Shown here piece by piece: positions 22,667 through 30,098 of a DNA stretch of 30,098 nucleotides. How positions within the stretch are numbered: the first letter of the stretch is position 1; every line of letters starts with the position of its first letter. The notes beneath the pieces were generated by a model. The model was not told the origin of the DNA. It worked only from the letters and a program-made list of their open reading frames with translations, and did not search any database. Made by a program: the position numbers and the translations under genes. The stretch lies in IMG/VR virus record IMGVR_UViG_3300023268_000003, positions 1 to 30,098 of that record; one strand, written 5' to 3'. Origin of the DNA: a virus.

Positions 22667-24043
22667 TTAGCGCGCCTCCAGGGTGACGAAGTGCGACTTG
22701 GTGGTGCTGCCCTTGCCGGTGGGCGGCTGGATGGGGGCGCTCAGGAGGGGCTGACCGGCGAGACGCACCGTCCACCGGAAGGCGGTGAGGCCATAGTCGA
22801 ACCAGAGATGCATCGACTCCGCGAACTGGACGCCTCCCGCCCGCATGGCGGAATACATGCCGGCGAGGTCGACGAACTGGATGTCGCCAAGGTTCCCAAG
22901 CGTGGGGCTGTGCTCGGTCCACTGAACCGGCAGGCCGAGGATGTTGCCGGACGGCGCGTCCTTGAAACCGGAAGCAGCGGGCGTCCAGATAGGGACCTGC
23001 CCGATGGTCAGCTCCATGAGCTGCGGCAGGATGTCGGAGTTGGCGAACACCATGGGCTGGGCGCCCGGGCCGCGATAGAGCCGCGCGAACAGCTTGCCGA
23101 GATTCTTGGTGGTGATGGTGGCGGCCGCCTGGCCAGATTCCTTGCTTACCGTCACGAGGGCCGGGGAGGACATCCAGCCCTTGGGCTTGCCGACGCCGTC
23201 ACCCCACATGAATGCCTCGGAGCCCACCCACTCGATCGCACGTCCGGCACCCCGAGTCAGCCGCGCGTTCAGCCGGGGCGCGTCCGCCATCAGTTCGTCC
23301 GTGGCCGCGACGAAGGCGTAGAGCTCGTTGAGCTCCACGCGTCCACCCTTTGTGGCCAGCTTGGAGGCCGTCATCTGCTGAGCCTCCACCCGCCACACCG
23401 CCTGAATGCCGGTGCTTCCCCAGGGCGTCGACTCGTCTTTCCCCATCTCGATCGAGTTGGAGGTCGTCGGCTCCATGCTCAGGAGAGACATGATGTCCGT
23501 GCCGCTGAACGCCACCTCGAAGATTTCCTCCCGGAACTGGGGGGGAACCTCCCAGCCGCCCGTGTCGGAGTTCGTCTCCTGGTGATAGTTGGAGGGCGTG
23601 GTGGCGTTGATGTCGCCGTGCTGGAGGTAGCCCGCCGCGATTCGGTCGAGGCGCTGGTCAGTCCCTCCGGTCCGCGTCACCGCTCGCCGAACCGACATCG
23701 CCATCTCCGCGAGGTTGCGGAACCCGGCGGTGGGGTCGATGTTCGGCTCCACGGTAGCGGGCCCATGAGCAGACGCTTCGGCAGGAGCCTGGGGGAGTGC
23801 CGGAGCGCTGCGCTCCGCCTCGCGCAGCCGGTTGATCGCGTGGATCTGCGCATCGAGCTGGGCGATCTCTCCGACCGCGGTGGCGGTCCCGGCGGCGACA
23901 TCGGCAGCCGTGGCCAGCATCGCCAGCCCCTTGGCGACGTCCTCGCTGGACGCGTCAGCTTTCGAGACGAGGGTTTCGGCCTCCGTCACGAGCTGGGCTC
24001 GCCGGGCCAGGAGGGCGTGAAGAGGAGTGTTGCTGGGCGGCAT
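22667..24043 (-). CDS. Major capsid protein, HK97 fold
   Basis: A 458-residue protein. ATG 24043 is chosen because GGGAG lies 6 bases upstream; the frame extends to 24130 but that part would run through the leader hairpin. The first 90 residues are a coiled-coil scaffolding (delta) domain (LLARRAQLVTEAETLVSK). It would be removed by the S49 protease. The remainder is typical for HK97 capsids: GGWEVPPQFREEIFEVAF near the start of the mature part, FVAATDELMAD, GNILGLPVQWTEHSP and YSAMRAGGVQFAESMHLWFD. It assembles the icosahedral head. Protease, portal and terminase genes upstream confirm the module. Confidence 0.93.
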   Translation of the reverse strand: MPPSNTPLHALLARRAQLVTEAETLVSKADASSEDVAKGLAMLATAADVAAGTATAVGEIAQLDAQIHAINRLREAERSAPALPQAPAEASAHGPATVEPNIDPTAGFRNLAEMAMSVRRAVTRTGGTDQRLDRIAAGYLQHGDINATTPSNYHQETNSDTGGWEVPPQFREEIFEVAFSGTDIMSLLSMEPTTSNSIEMGKDESTPWGSTGIQAVWRVEAQQMTASKLATKGGRVELNELYAFVAATDELMADAPRLNARLTRGAGRAIEWVGSEAFMWGDGVGKPKGWMSSPALVTVSKESGQAAATITTKNLGKLFARLYRGPGAQPMVFANSDILPQLMELTIGQVPIWTPAASGFKDAPSGNILGLPVQWTEHSPTLGNLGDIQFVDLAGMYSAMRAGGVQFAESMHLWFDYGLTAFRWTVRLAGQPLLSAPIQPPTGKGSTTKSHFVTLEAR

Positions 24044-24070
24044 TCCGTTCTCCCGGCGCCAGCCCGGCAC

Positions 24071-24133
24071 AAAAGCGAAAACGCGTGCCCGCTGGACGCC
24101 ACGTTTTGAGTTGTGGTGTCCGGCAGGCACGCG
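24071..24133 (-). terminator. Terminator/attenuator-like hairpin in the capsid gene leader
   Basis: On the minus strand, arms CGCGTGCCTGCCGGAC (24133-24118) and GTCCAGCGGGCACGCG (24097-24082) pair with 15 of 16 positions (one G-U, one C-A mismatch), and CCAC/GTGG extends the stem inward around a 10-base loop. TTTTCGCTTTT follows directly (24081-24071). This has the form of an intrinsic terminator, yet it stands only 38 bases before the capsid ATG in the direction of transcription. It could act as an attenuator, or as a stable 5' end for capsid mRNA. Confidence 0.6.
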
Positions 24134-24233
24134 CCTCGATGGAGTCGCGTAACTCTGCGTCGCCGTCAGAAGTGATCGATCAATGGACCGACCTCTGTCA
24201 TGGGGCCTACAAAACTAGGATACGAAAGGGAGG

Positions 24234-24255
24234 GGCGGGATGGAAGTCTCCCGCC
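24234..24255 (-). terminator. Small hairpin just after the ribbon-helix-helix gene
   Basis: GGCGGGA (24234-24240) pairs with TCCCGCC (24249-24255) around an 8-base loop, 7 bases after the stop of the small gene. The minus-strand exit reads CCTCCCTTTCG, which has only three consecutive T. It may be a weak terminator or a mRNA end. Together with the larger hairpin it gives the 219-base capsid leader two stem-loops; no gene is seen in the leader. Confidence 0.35.
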
Positions 24256-24262
24256 ATAACAT

Positions 24263-24448
24263 TCACGATCTGTCGATGGGGAGGTTTCGGACGAGGCGGC
24301 GGATCACTGCGGACCTGGAAGGCTCTTTAATTCCAGCCTCTCTCCACCGGGCGACCTCCTGATCGATGGAGCGCAGGGTGGCCTCATCCAAGGTCACCGT
24401 TGTGCGGACAAGGCCGCCACCAGTAGTGCCCTTGCCGCGAACGTTCAC
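24263..24448 (-). CDS. Ribbon-helix-helix DNA-binding-like protein
   Basis: A 61-residue protein starting at GTG 24448, overlapping the previous stop by 4 bases. Residues about 14-55 form a ribbon-helix-helix pattern: a strand VRTTVTLDEAT, then a helix LRSIDQEVARWREAG, a turn EPSRSAV and a second helix IRRLVRN. Such proteins (CopG/Arc type) bind DNA as dimers and often repress their own promoter; some are antitoxins. It lies directly before the structured capsid leader, so regulation of late genes is conceivable. No toxin-like partner is evident; the small protein at 24445 is the only candidate. Confidence 0.75.
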   Translation of the reverse strand: MNVRGKGTTGGGLVRTTVTLDEATLRSIDQEVARWREAGIKEPSRSAVIRRLVRNLPIDRS

Positions 24449-24645
24449 GCCCGCAACATCCCGGAGCGGGAGCTGGAAAAGATGGCCTCGGCGATCTCCC
24501 CAAGATCGTCTCGCCGAAGAACAGAAGAGAGCCGATACACTTTAGCCCCGAAGCCGCCGACAGGATCAAGCACGGGCACTTCGATGGCCAAAGTACGTGC
24601 GTCGACGTCTACAGTACAACCGCCAGGAATCAGGATGGCCTTCAT
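24445..24645 (-). CDS. Small phage protein of unknown function
   Basis: A 66-residue protein with a beta-like N-terminus (MKAILIPGGCTVDVDARTLA) and a helical end (RDDLGEIAEAIFSSSRSG). The ATG is preceded by TAGGG at short spacing, and the stop overlaps the start of the ribbon-helix-helix gene by 4 bases, so both are co-translated. No family recognised. The pairing with a ribbon-helix-helix protein leaves open a two-gene regulatory unit. Confidence 0.62.
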   Translation of the reverse strand: MKAILIPGGCTVDVDARTLAIEVPVLDPVGGFGAKVYRLSSVLRRDDLGEIAEAIFSSSRSGMLRA

Positions 24646-24650
24646 GAACC

Positions 24651-24935
24651 CTACCCGCGCATGGCGGGATGAAGGTCCAGGTTCCCCATCACCGCCCGCT
24701 CCGCTGCCGTAGCCGCCAACTCCTCGTGCCGTGCTCCGCCCATATTGGCGTTGCAGCAGAAGCCGGTCAGAGCGGCCAGGAACAGGCTCCGGTATCGCTC
24801 CTGCTCCTCCTTGGTCGGTGGCTTTACCGCGATCGGCACCTCAACCACCCCCGCCTCAGCCTCGGGGGAGGAGGGCTTCTCATTGAGTTCCCCGGCTTCA
24901 CTCTTGGACATGACGTTCCTTGGTGTGGTCTTCAT
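24651..24935 (-). CDS. Small phage protein downstream of the head protease
   Basis: A 94-residue protein with GGGAG 5 bases before its ATG. The first 45 residues are acidic and proline-rich (SPEAEAGVVEVPIAVKPPTKE) and likely disordered. The rest is helical with a Cys-Cys pair (LTGFCCNANMGG, ELAATAAERAVM). The helical part resembles small proteins seen between protease and capsid genes in phages, but I cannot name a function. Confidence 0.65.
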   Translation of the reverse strand: MKTTPRNVMSKSEAGELNEKPSSPEAEAGVVEVPIAVKPPTKEEQERYRSLFLAALTGFCCNANMGGARHEELAATAAERAVMGNLDLHPAMRG

Positions 24936-24956
24936 GCTTCTCCCTTCGCGTGATGG

Positions 24957-25994
24957 TTAAGCTGTTCTGCGGGCACGAGCGAGCGCTAGGCGAGCCTTTG
25001 CCCTGGTTTGGATGAGTAGGTCCACTGCGTCGATCGGAGGAACCGCCGCTTCGTCGCCTTGCAGCTCACCGCCCTCAGCGGACACTCGCGGCGTCAACTC
25101 TTCGGCCCGCGCTCCGCCCGGCCGCCCCTTTCTCTTCACTAGCCGATCGATGGCGTCCTGCAGCGTTCCGACGCGATCCGCCATCCCCAAAGCGACGGCG
25201 GCTCGCGCAGTGTAGACGCGCCCCATACCCCACTCCTCGGTCTTGACCAGCGCAGGCTTAACTCCCCGACCTCGCGCTACGCACGCGACAAAGACGTTGT
25301 AGTAGTCATCGACCATGCTTTGCATGTATGTCAGGGTGTCGTCGCTGAGAGCCTCGTAGGGATTCCCCTCGGCCTTGTTTCCACCCTTGGGTGCAGTGAT
25401 GTAGGTTCGCTCCATGCCAGCCATCTCGGCAGCCTTCGCAAGGTTGTCGTGGCAGGTGATGATTCCGATACCGGCAAGCTGGCTTGATGGCGAAGCGTAG
25501 ATTTCGTCCACCTGGCTGAGGAGACAGTAAGCAGCTGACGCAGCGAAGGTGTTCACCACTCCAAAAATCGGCTTTGTGCCTCTTGCCTTAAAGATGAGGT
25601 CGGCGGTCTCCTCGAGCATCGCTACACTACCGCCGGGGCTATCTACGTCGAATAGAATTCCTGACACGTTAGGATCCGACATCGCCTGGATGAATGCCGT
25701 GGAGATGGACTCGTACGACGACCCCCCGCTAATTTCTGTCATGAGGTCCATCTTGGGCGACAGGGGGCCTGCGATCGGAATGACGGCGATACTTCCGGGT
25801 GCCACCGCGGAGGGTGAAGCAGGGGCGCGGTTCACGGCATCCAGCCGCGCGGCGATCTCCTCCGCCGAAAGATGGTTACCTGCTGCCCTAAACTGCACTA
25901 CCTCCTCGATCTGGCGAAGAACCGAGGGGAGGATGGCCCAGGGGGTTTCCTGGATGAAGCGAAGGACTCGGCGGGGCGGAGGCTTCTCAGCCAT
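24957..25994 (-). CDS. Head maturation protease, S49 (SppA-like) family
   Basis: A 345-residue protein. It contains the S49 family signature: VIPIAGPLSP, then GILFDVDSPGGSV, the catalytic serine S153 in NTFAASAAYC, LAGIGIITCHDN and the lysine region APKGGNKAEGNP (K203/K207 as candidate catalytic base). After about residue 285 a low-complexity C-terminal tail follows. It processes the portal, capsid delta domain and itself during procapsid maturation. It starts 8 bases inside the portal gene end, and lies between portal and capsid genes, the usual place. Confidence 0.93.
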   Translation of the reverse strand: MAEKPPPRRVLRFIQETPWAILPSVLRQIEEVVQFRAAGNHLSAEEIAARLDAVNRAPASPSAVAPGSIAVIPIAGPLSPKMDLMTEISGGSSYESISTAFIQAMSDPNVSGILFDVDSPGGSVAMLEETADLIFKARGTKPIFGVVNTFAASAAYCLLSQVDEIYASPSSQLAGIGIITCHDNLAKAAEMAGMERTYITAPKGGNKAEGNPYEALSDDTLTYMQSMVDDYYNVFVACVARGRGVKPALVKTEEWGMGRVYTARAAVALGMADRVGTLQDAIDRLVKRKGRPGGARAEELTPRVSAEGGELQGDEAAVPPIDAVDLLIQTRAKARLALARARRTA

Positions 25995-27603
25995 GGATCG
26001 TCTCCTCTATCGCCAGTTCGGCGAGCGCTACCAGTTCATTCACGGCCACGGTCGGCCACGCCTCCATCACCGCCACCCCCTCGGCCAGCAGCTTGTCGGC
26101 GTGCCGCTCGCAGTAGGCTTTGGCTACAGCAGGTTCAAGCTGAAGCGACTCCGAGACGAAGCCCGAGAACTCGCCGTAGAACTCCAGCACACGAGCCGCC
26201 CAAGGGGTCTCCCCTCGCTTCTCCACTTTGCCGAGAACTGACGCGATCTCCTTCCGCACTACTCGCTCCGCCGTCTGCTTGGCGATCAAGTAGGCGCGCC
26301 GGTGAAGCCTTGCTCTCGCTGCCCTCTTCTTCGACGGAGCGGGGGGTGCGATCCGCTTCGGCCCTGAAGCAGGCGGCGAGGAGGGTTCGCCCGTGGTCCG
26401 CTCCATATTCAACGGCGTCAGCGGCTCATCCAGGCCCGGAAGTGGCTGGCGGTTCTCAGTGAGGCGCACCTCGTTCCGCGTCAAGATCCCATTCGTCACC
26501 CAGACTGCTTGTGCATTTGCGCGCTCGAGAGAGTTGCCGCGCAGCAGTCCGTCGAAAAGGTGCTCCGCGTAGATGTCATCTTCATTCGGAAAGAGGTCAC
26601 GCTGGAGGCAGCCCTCCCACCGCACGGCGAAGGGCCGGAAAGAATAGTCCACAGCACCCTGGTTTCGCACCTCAGCCGAAGCGTATGTCGCCGTCGAGGC
26701 CATGGGCGAGAAGAAGTCCACTGGCAAGTGGAAGATGCGGGCCCAGTCGTGCACCTGGGCGTCGAGAGACTCATTCAATTGGGCGTCCTTCGCATTGTGC
26801 GAAGTCTCTTTGACCTTGGCGCCCTCTGGCGCGATCTGGAGGCGATGAGCGTTTCGGAGCCCGCCCATGCGCGCCTCCGACTGCTCCTTCAGCCGATCGT
26901 AGGCGCCCGGCGTGAGGGCGTTCGGCATCTCCAGCCAGACCGACGGGTTCGCTCCCTGCCCGAAGTACAGCGCCCCGAACTTCTGCGTGGCGATCCACAT
27001 GCCGATGGCTTCGCGAGCCAGCCCCAGAATATTTGCCGGCATGAAGGTATGAATCGCGAACCCCTCCAGGCGGAATACCTCGTCTTGCAAGAGCGTACGC
27101 TCGGGCCTACCAGGCTCCCGCACCTTAAACCGGAGCTTCATGCTCCCCTCGACCTGTTCCGTGGAGACAATCCAGTCCGGGTGCAAGGGAATGAGCTGTA
27201 TCTCCCCAGTCTGCGGTATGATCCGGATCTCCGACATGCCGCGCCCCCAGTAGACCGCGAAGACGGTCATCAGCTCCCGCCACTGCTGACCGGTCTGCCA
27301 GGGGTTCGGACGCTTCCTCAGCACGTTCCAGAGGTAGTGATCCTTCGCTCGCTCCTTGGCTCCCTTCGGATTTGCCGCGGAAGGAGGGAGGTCCCGGTAG
27401 AGCACCAGCGGCAGGGTGCTCAGGGTGCCGCCGTAGATAATCCCCCCAAGTAGGCAGCAGGACACTTGCATCGCAAGGTCGGGGGTGACCGTGATCCCAG
27501 TCGAGCTCTGGTAGACGCCGCCGTTGCTGCTCCACCACCTCTCAGACATCACCGAGGCGGGATCCGGACCGGCCGACAGGATGGCGCGATCTAGGAAGCT
27601 CAC
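25987..27603 (-). CDS. Portal protein, HK97 family
   Basis: A 538-residue protein forming the dodecameric channel at one capsid vertex. Typical segments are present in order: TGITVTPDLAMQVSCCL near the N-terminus, LRKRPNPWQTGQQWRELM, WGRGMSEIRI, VKETSHNAKDAQLNESLD, the HLPVDFF segment and LTRNEVRLTENRQPLPGLD. After about residue 410 there is a basic linker (PSKKRAARARLHRRA) and a helical C-terminal extension of about 110 residues, longer than the minimal family. The start overlaps the membrane protein gene by 4 bases. Length and motifs leave little doubt. Confidence 0.95.
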   Translation of the reverse strand: MSFLDRAILSAGPDPASVMSERWWSSNGGVYQSSTGITVTPDLAMQVSCCLLGGIIYGGTLSTLPLVLYRDLPPSAANPKGAKERAKDHYLWNVLRKRPNPWQTGQQWRELMTVFAVYWGRGMSEIRIIPQTGEIQLIPLHPDWIVSTEQVEGSMKLRFKVREPGRPERTLLQDEVFRLEGFAIHTFMPANILGLAREAIGMWIATQKFGALYFGQGANPSVWLEMPNALTPGAYDRLKEQSEARMGGLRNAHRLQIAPEGAKVKETSHNAKDAQLNESLDAQVHDWARIFHLPVDFFSPMASTATYASAEVRNQGAVDYSFRPFAVRWEGCLQRDLFPNEDDIYAEHLFDGLLRGNSLERANAQAVWVTNGILTRNEVRLTENRQPLPGLDEPLTPLNMERTTGEPSSPPASGPKRIAPPAPSKKRAARARLHRRAYLIAKQTAERVVRKEIASVLGKVEKRGETPWAARVLEFYGEFSGFVSESLQLEPAVAKAYCERHADKLLAEGVAVMEAWPTVAVNELVALAELAIEETIHG

Positions 27604-27851
27604 CTAGGCCGCGATCCTTCAGGCGGAGTCGGGGGTGTCCGCCGTGGCCAGACCATCAAGAGCGTGAGCCCTCCCGCCACAATGAGCGAAACACCAGCCG
27701 CGAACGGGTAGGGTGCGAGGGCGAGGTAGACGCCGAGCGCGAGGACGATGATCGCCACCTCTTTGGGCCCGATCTCTTTTCCCGCAGCAACGGCCAGCTT
27801 CCGCAGCGAAGTTGACGCGGAGTACCACCAACGCGCAAGGCGATTCGGCAT
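27600..27851 (-). CDS. Small two-helix membrane protein between terminase and portal
   Basis: An 83-residue protein. Two hydrophobic stretches (VAIIVLALGVYLALAPY and AAGVSLIVAGGLTLLMVW, about 32-68) are separated by a short turn, a helical hairpin. The N-terminus is basic (MPNRLARWWYSASTSLRK) and the C-terminus proline-rich. The ATG has no clear ribosome site, but the stop overlaps the portal start by 4 bases. Small membrane proteins in this slot are common in phages; function is unknown. A holin role is possible but less likely than for the genes near the endolysin. Confidence 0.65.
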   Translation of the reverse strand: MPNRLARWWYSASTSLRKLAVAAGKEIGPKEVAIIVLALGVYLALAPYPFAAGVSLIVAGGLTLLMVWPRRTPPTPPEGSRPR

Positions 27852-27872
27852 GGCGTATAGTGTACCAGAGTC

Positions 27873-29633
27873 TTAGAGCGCTAGCACACCGGGACCGTCG
27901 TATTGCTGCACTGGAGTGTCAGCGCCGACGATGAGGCGGCTATGAGACTCAAGGAGAGCCGTAACAAAGTCGATCTTGTTCTCCGGCCGTTCCTTCCTGG
28001 GATACACGTTGTCCTTGAAGTCTCGCCGGGCTACCACGTTCGCCATCTGCCAGGAGGCTAGTGGGTCTCCGTTGTGCCGGATCCTCCCCGACTGCATCCG
28101 CCCTTCCAGGTCCTTCAGCGCCGGCGAGAAGTTCCCCACATTGGGAGGGACCTTGATGCACTCGATGCCCTTCGCCATGAGGTGCCCTACGAGCTGGTGC
28201 GCCTGCCACGGATCGTGCGCCACGGCTACGACCTGGAAGAGCTCATTGGCCCGCAGGACCTCCGCCTCGATGCGGTCCATGTCGATGGTGTTGCCGTCTG
28301 TCAGGGTTAGCCACGGCGGCTTGCCGTCCGGCCGGGGTGACGCCCAGTTGAGGTAGTGCCCCGTGACGGTGCTCGCCCGCTCCTCCACAAGATCCCTGGG
28401 CAGGTAGTGAGTGCCGAAGACGGTAAGCGGCTGGCCGTCGGGTAGCTCCGGGAACTCGTACACCACCTCGGCCAGGTCGATCTCGGAGGCGAGGTCCAAC
28501 CCAATGACGCACTTCTGCCCCGCGAACCGGGGATCCGGATCTCCCGCGGCGTCGAAAAGCTGCAGCGTCGTGTCCTCGCAAGCCTTCCACCGTTCCATTG
28601 AGAAGTAGGCCAGCGAGGCATTGATCCAGATGTTAAGGTGCTTCGTCTTGAAGTTGTTCAGGGCTGCGGCCGACTGGCGGGCCTTCCGGACCTTGTCCTC
28701 GATGTAGTCCCGGAAGACCGACACCCCGAGATTGGGATTCGCCATCGCCCATTGCTCGGGCTGGTCCCAGCGCTCCGGATCGTCGGCGGTGAAGATGATC
28801 CCGAACGTGGAGTCGTCGTGGAAACCGTCCGTCTCGAGGATGTTGACGATGTACCCTCGCACCTCGTAGCAGATCCCGGCCTGATTCCCGCCGGCGGTGG
28901 TGATCGCCATCATGAGCGGCTGCTCGCGGGAGCCCATCGCGGTCTCAAGTACGTCCCACAGGGCACGGTTCTTGTGGGCGTGGAGCTCGTCCACCGGGAC
29001 GAAGTGAGGGTTCAGGCCATCGAGGGAGTCGTAATCCGAAGAGAGCGCCACGAAATTTGAGGCGGTCGAGTCCTGCACTAGGGCATGGGTCGACACCTCC
29101 ACTCCGAAGCGCTCCCGGTAGCGCCGCGTCCGGAGCGCCATCTGCCGAGCCACCCCGAAGACGATCCGGGCCTGCCCTCTTGTGGTCGCCGCGCTGTAGA
29201 TCTCCGCGCCTTCCTCGCCGTCGACGGCGAGCATGTAGAGCGCGATGGCTGCCGCCAGGGTGGACTTCGCGTTCTTCCGGGCAACCTCGATGTAGGCCAG
29301 CTTGAACCGCCGCACCCACGAGCCGTCCTCCGTCTGCTTCTGCCATCCGAAGAGGTTGCAGACGATGAAGATCTGCCAGGGCTGGAGGACGATGAGCTCG
29401 CGGAGCTTCGCCCACTTCCCCTTGATGTGCGGGAGGAGCTCGATGAAGCGGCAGGCTCTAGAGGCTTCCTCCGGGTTGAAGCGGAGCCCTCGCTTCGGTC
29501 CATGTTCAAGATCGTGAAGGTGACGAGCGCAGGCCGCTACCACTTTCCGGCCCGCTACGAGCTTGCCGGTTACAACATCTTGAGCATAGCGCTCGGCGAT
29601 CCGGGGGAAGTCTTTGGCTAGAACCTGTCCCAC
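27873..29633 (-). CDS. Terminase large subunit
   Basis: A 586-residue packaging motor. The ATPase half has a Walker A-like VARKNAKST (118-125) and a Walker B with FVPVDELHAH (D215, E216). The nuclease half has GLDLAS (D380 as first metal-binding acid), AHDPWQ, and a late acidic motif in NKIDFVTALLES. It cuts concatemeric DNA and pumps it into the procapsid through the portal. Size and motifs fit the Terminase_1 family found with HK97-type heads. GTG at 29633 is the likely start, overlapping the small subunit end by 16 bases; the ribosome site is weak, so coupling is likely. Confidence 0.95.
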   Translation of the reverse strand: MGQVLAKDFPRIAERYAQDVVTGKLVAGRKVVAACARHLHDLEHGPKRGLRFNPEEASRACRFIELLPHIKGKWAKLRELIVLQPWQIFIVCNLFGWQKQTEDGSWVRRFKLAYIEVARKNAKSTLAAAIALYMLAVDGEEGAEIYSAATTRGQARIVFGVARQMALRTRRYRERFGVEVSTHALVQDSTASNFVALSSDYDSLDGLNPHFVPVDELHAHKNRALWDVLETAMGSREQPLMMAITTAGGNQAGICYEVRGYIVNILETDGFHDDSTFGIIFTADDPERWDQPEQWAMANPNLGVSVFRDYIEDKVRKARQSAAALNNFKTKHLNIWINASLAYFSMERWKACEDTTLQLFDAAGDPDPRFAGQKCVIGLDLASEIDLAEVVYEFPELPDGQPLTVFGTHYLPRDLVEERASTVTGHYLNWASPRPDGKPPWLTLTDGNTIDMDRIEAEVLRANELFQVVAVAHDPWQAHQLVGHLMAKGIECIKVPPNVGNFSPALKDLEGRMQSGRIRHNGDPLASWQMANVVARRDFKDNVYPRKERPENKIDFVTALLESHSRLIVGADTPVQQYDGPGVLAL

Positions 29634-30098
29634 TCATCACCAGCGCCCTTCTTCTTGGGTGGGCCTGAGACCTTTCTGCGGCTGGAAGGAGTGAGGCCGA
29701 ACTCGCGGGCGAAGTTGACAACCTGAAGCCGAGCCTGATGCGCGATCGAGACCTCTGGGCGCTGCTGCGTGTATGTCGATCCGTCCTCTTTCGTGAAGCT
29801 CATTGTGAGCCCCTCGACCGCGATCACCGCGGCGGCCGCACGCCAGGTGGCGAGAGCGTCAGCCCACGCGGCGAGAGCGATTCGATCCACCTTCGCCATG
29901 ACGTGGTGCAACGCCGGGTCTGCTACCAGGAGCGCCCACTCTTCGCGTGCAATTACGCCAAGCCACGCGGGACACTCGGGCACGCCCGACTCTGGAATGA
30001 ACTCCTCCTCAGGGGCAGGCTCCCTGTCCTTGCGGAAGGTGCCCGCCAGCAGCTTCGCCTCCTTGGGCTTGGAGGGTCGCCCAGCCCGCGACCGGTTG
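29618..30098 (-). CDS. Terminase small subunit, P27 family (5' end outside window)
   Basis: The frame is open through the right edge, so the start lies beyond it. The visible 159 residues begin with a basic segment (RAGRPSKPKEAKLLAGTFR), the classic N-terminus of P27-type small terminase subunits. VPECPAWLGVIAREEWALL follows, then helices, and REFGLTPSSRRKVSG, the family's C-terminal signature. It recognises phage DNA and guides the large subunit. An internal GTG at 29983 starts only a shorter frame and is not the real start. The gene overlaps the large subunit by 16 bases. Confidence 0.88.
   Translation of the reverse strand, partial: NRSRAGRPSKPKEAKLLAGTFRKDREPAPEEEFIPESGVPECPAWLGVIAREEWALLVADPALHHVMAKVDRIALAAWADALATWRAAAAVIAVEGLTMSFTKEDGSTYTQQRPEVSIAHQARLQVVNFAREFGLTPSSRRKVSGPPKKKGAGDEWDRF

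Noticed and set aside
22691-24109. Long open frame (472 codons) on the plus strand opposite the capsid gene
   Set aside because: It mirrors the codon bias of a confident HK97 capsid gene, is full of Arg/Gly/Pro, and has no recognisable fold; a GC-rich antisense shadow.
1-30098. CRISPR array, insertion sequence, integrase or rRNA
   Set aside because: No regular spaced repeats, no transposase or recombinase motifs and no rRNA-like sequence were seen on either strand.

Overview
The window is part of the late region of a long-tailed, non-contractile tailed phage (siphovirus) or prophage. Nearly all genes lie on the minus strand, so the natural reading order runs from the right end (30098) to the left (about 200). 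The DNA looks GC-rich throughout. Ribosome binding sites are GGAG/AAGGAG-like, and ATG, GTG and TTG starts are all used. A lipobox-bearing lipoprotein in the lysis cluster and several Sec-type signal peptides point to a high-GC Gram-negative host. I cannot name the genus from sequence alone. No integrase, repressor or replication genes are visible, so lysogeny cannot be judged.

Packaging and head module (30098 to about 20400): small terminase subunit (cut by the window edge), large terminase subunit, a two-helix membrane protein, HK97-type portal, S49-family head maturation protease, two unknown small proteins, a ribbon-helix-helix protein, then a structured leader with a terminator-like hairpin and the HK97-fold major capsid protein. 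A likely capsid decoration protein, head-tail adaptor, head-closure protein, HK97 gp10-like tail completion protein and tail terminator follow.

Tail module (20400 to 5200): after the tail terminator come two genes with apparent signal peptides, one collagen-like, which is an unusual place for exported proteins. Next are a small basic protein, two tail-tube-like proteins that share a motif, and a tail assembly chaperone pair joined by a canonical G GGA AAC -1 frameshift site. The 2010-residue tape measure follows, which implies a tail of roughly 300 nm by the usual 0.15 nm per residue rule. Then come a tail-tip protein and a 929-residue hub-like protein with two LamG-like domains.

Lysis and accessory region (5200 to 200): an exported protein with nine cysteines in a proline-rich tract, a small acidic protein, a 211 bp non-coding stretch holding a tRNA-like element on the plus strand, and then a tightly coupled cluster. 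The cluster holds a zinc-ribbon-like protein, a membrane/coiled-coil protein, a 39-residue hydrophobic protein, a lipoprotein, a small helical protein, a holin candidate, an unknown 278-residue protein, a nucleotidyltransferase-fold protein, a small unknown protein and an M15-type endolysin. A strong hairpin separates the endolysin from the end of a plus-strand gene entering from the left edge.

Most attractive for follow-up: the exported proteins inside a virion operon, the Cys/Pro-rich exported protein, the tRNA-like element with a large D-arm insertion, the terminator/attenuator-like capsid leader beside a ribbon-helix-helix gene, the nucleotidyltransferase in the lysis cluster, and the recurrent insertion of extra beta domains into neck proteins.
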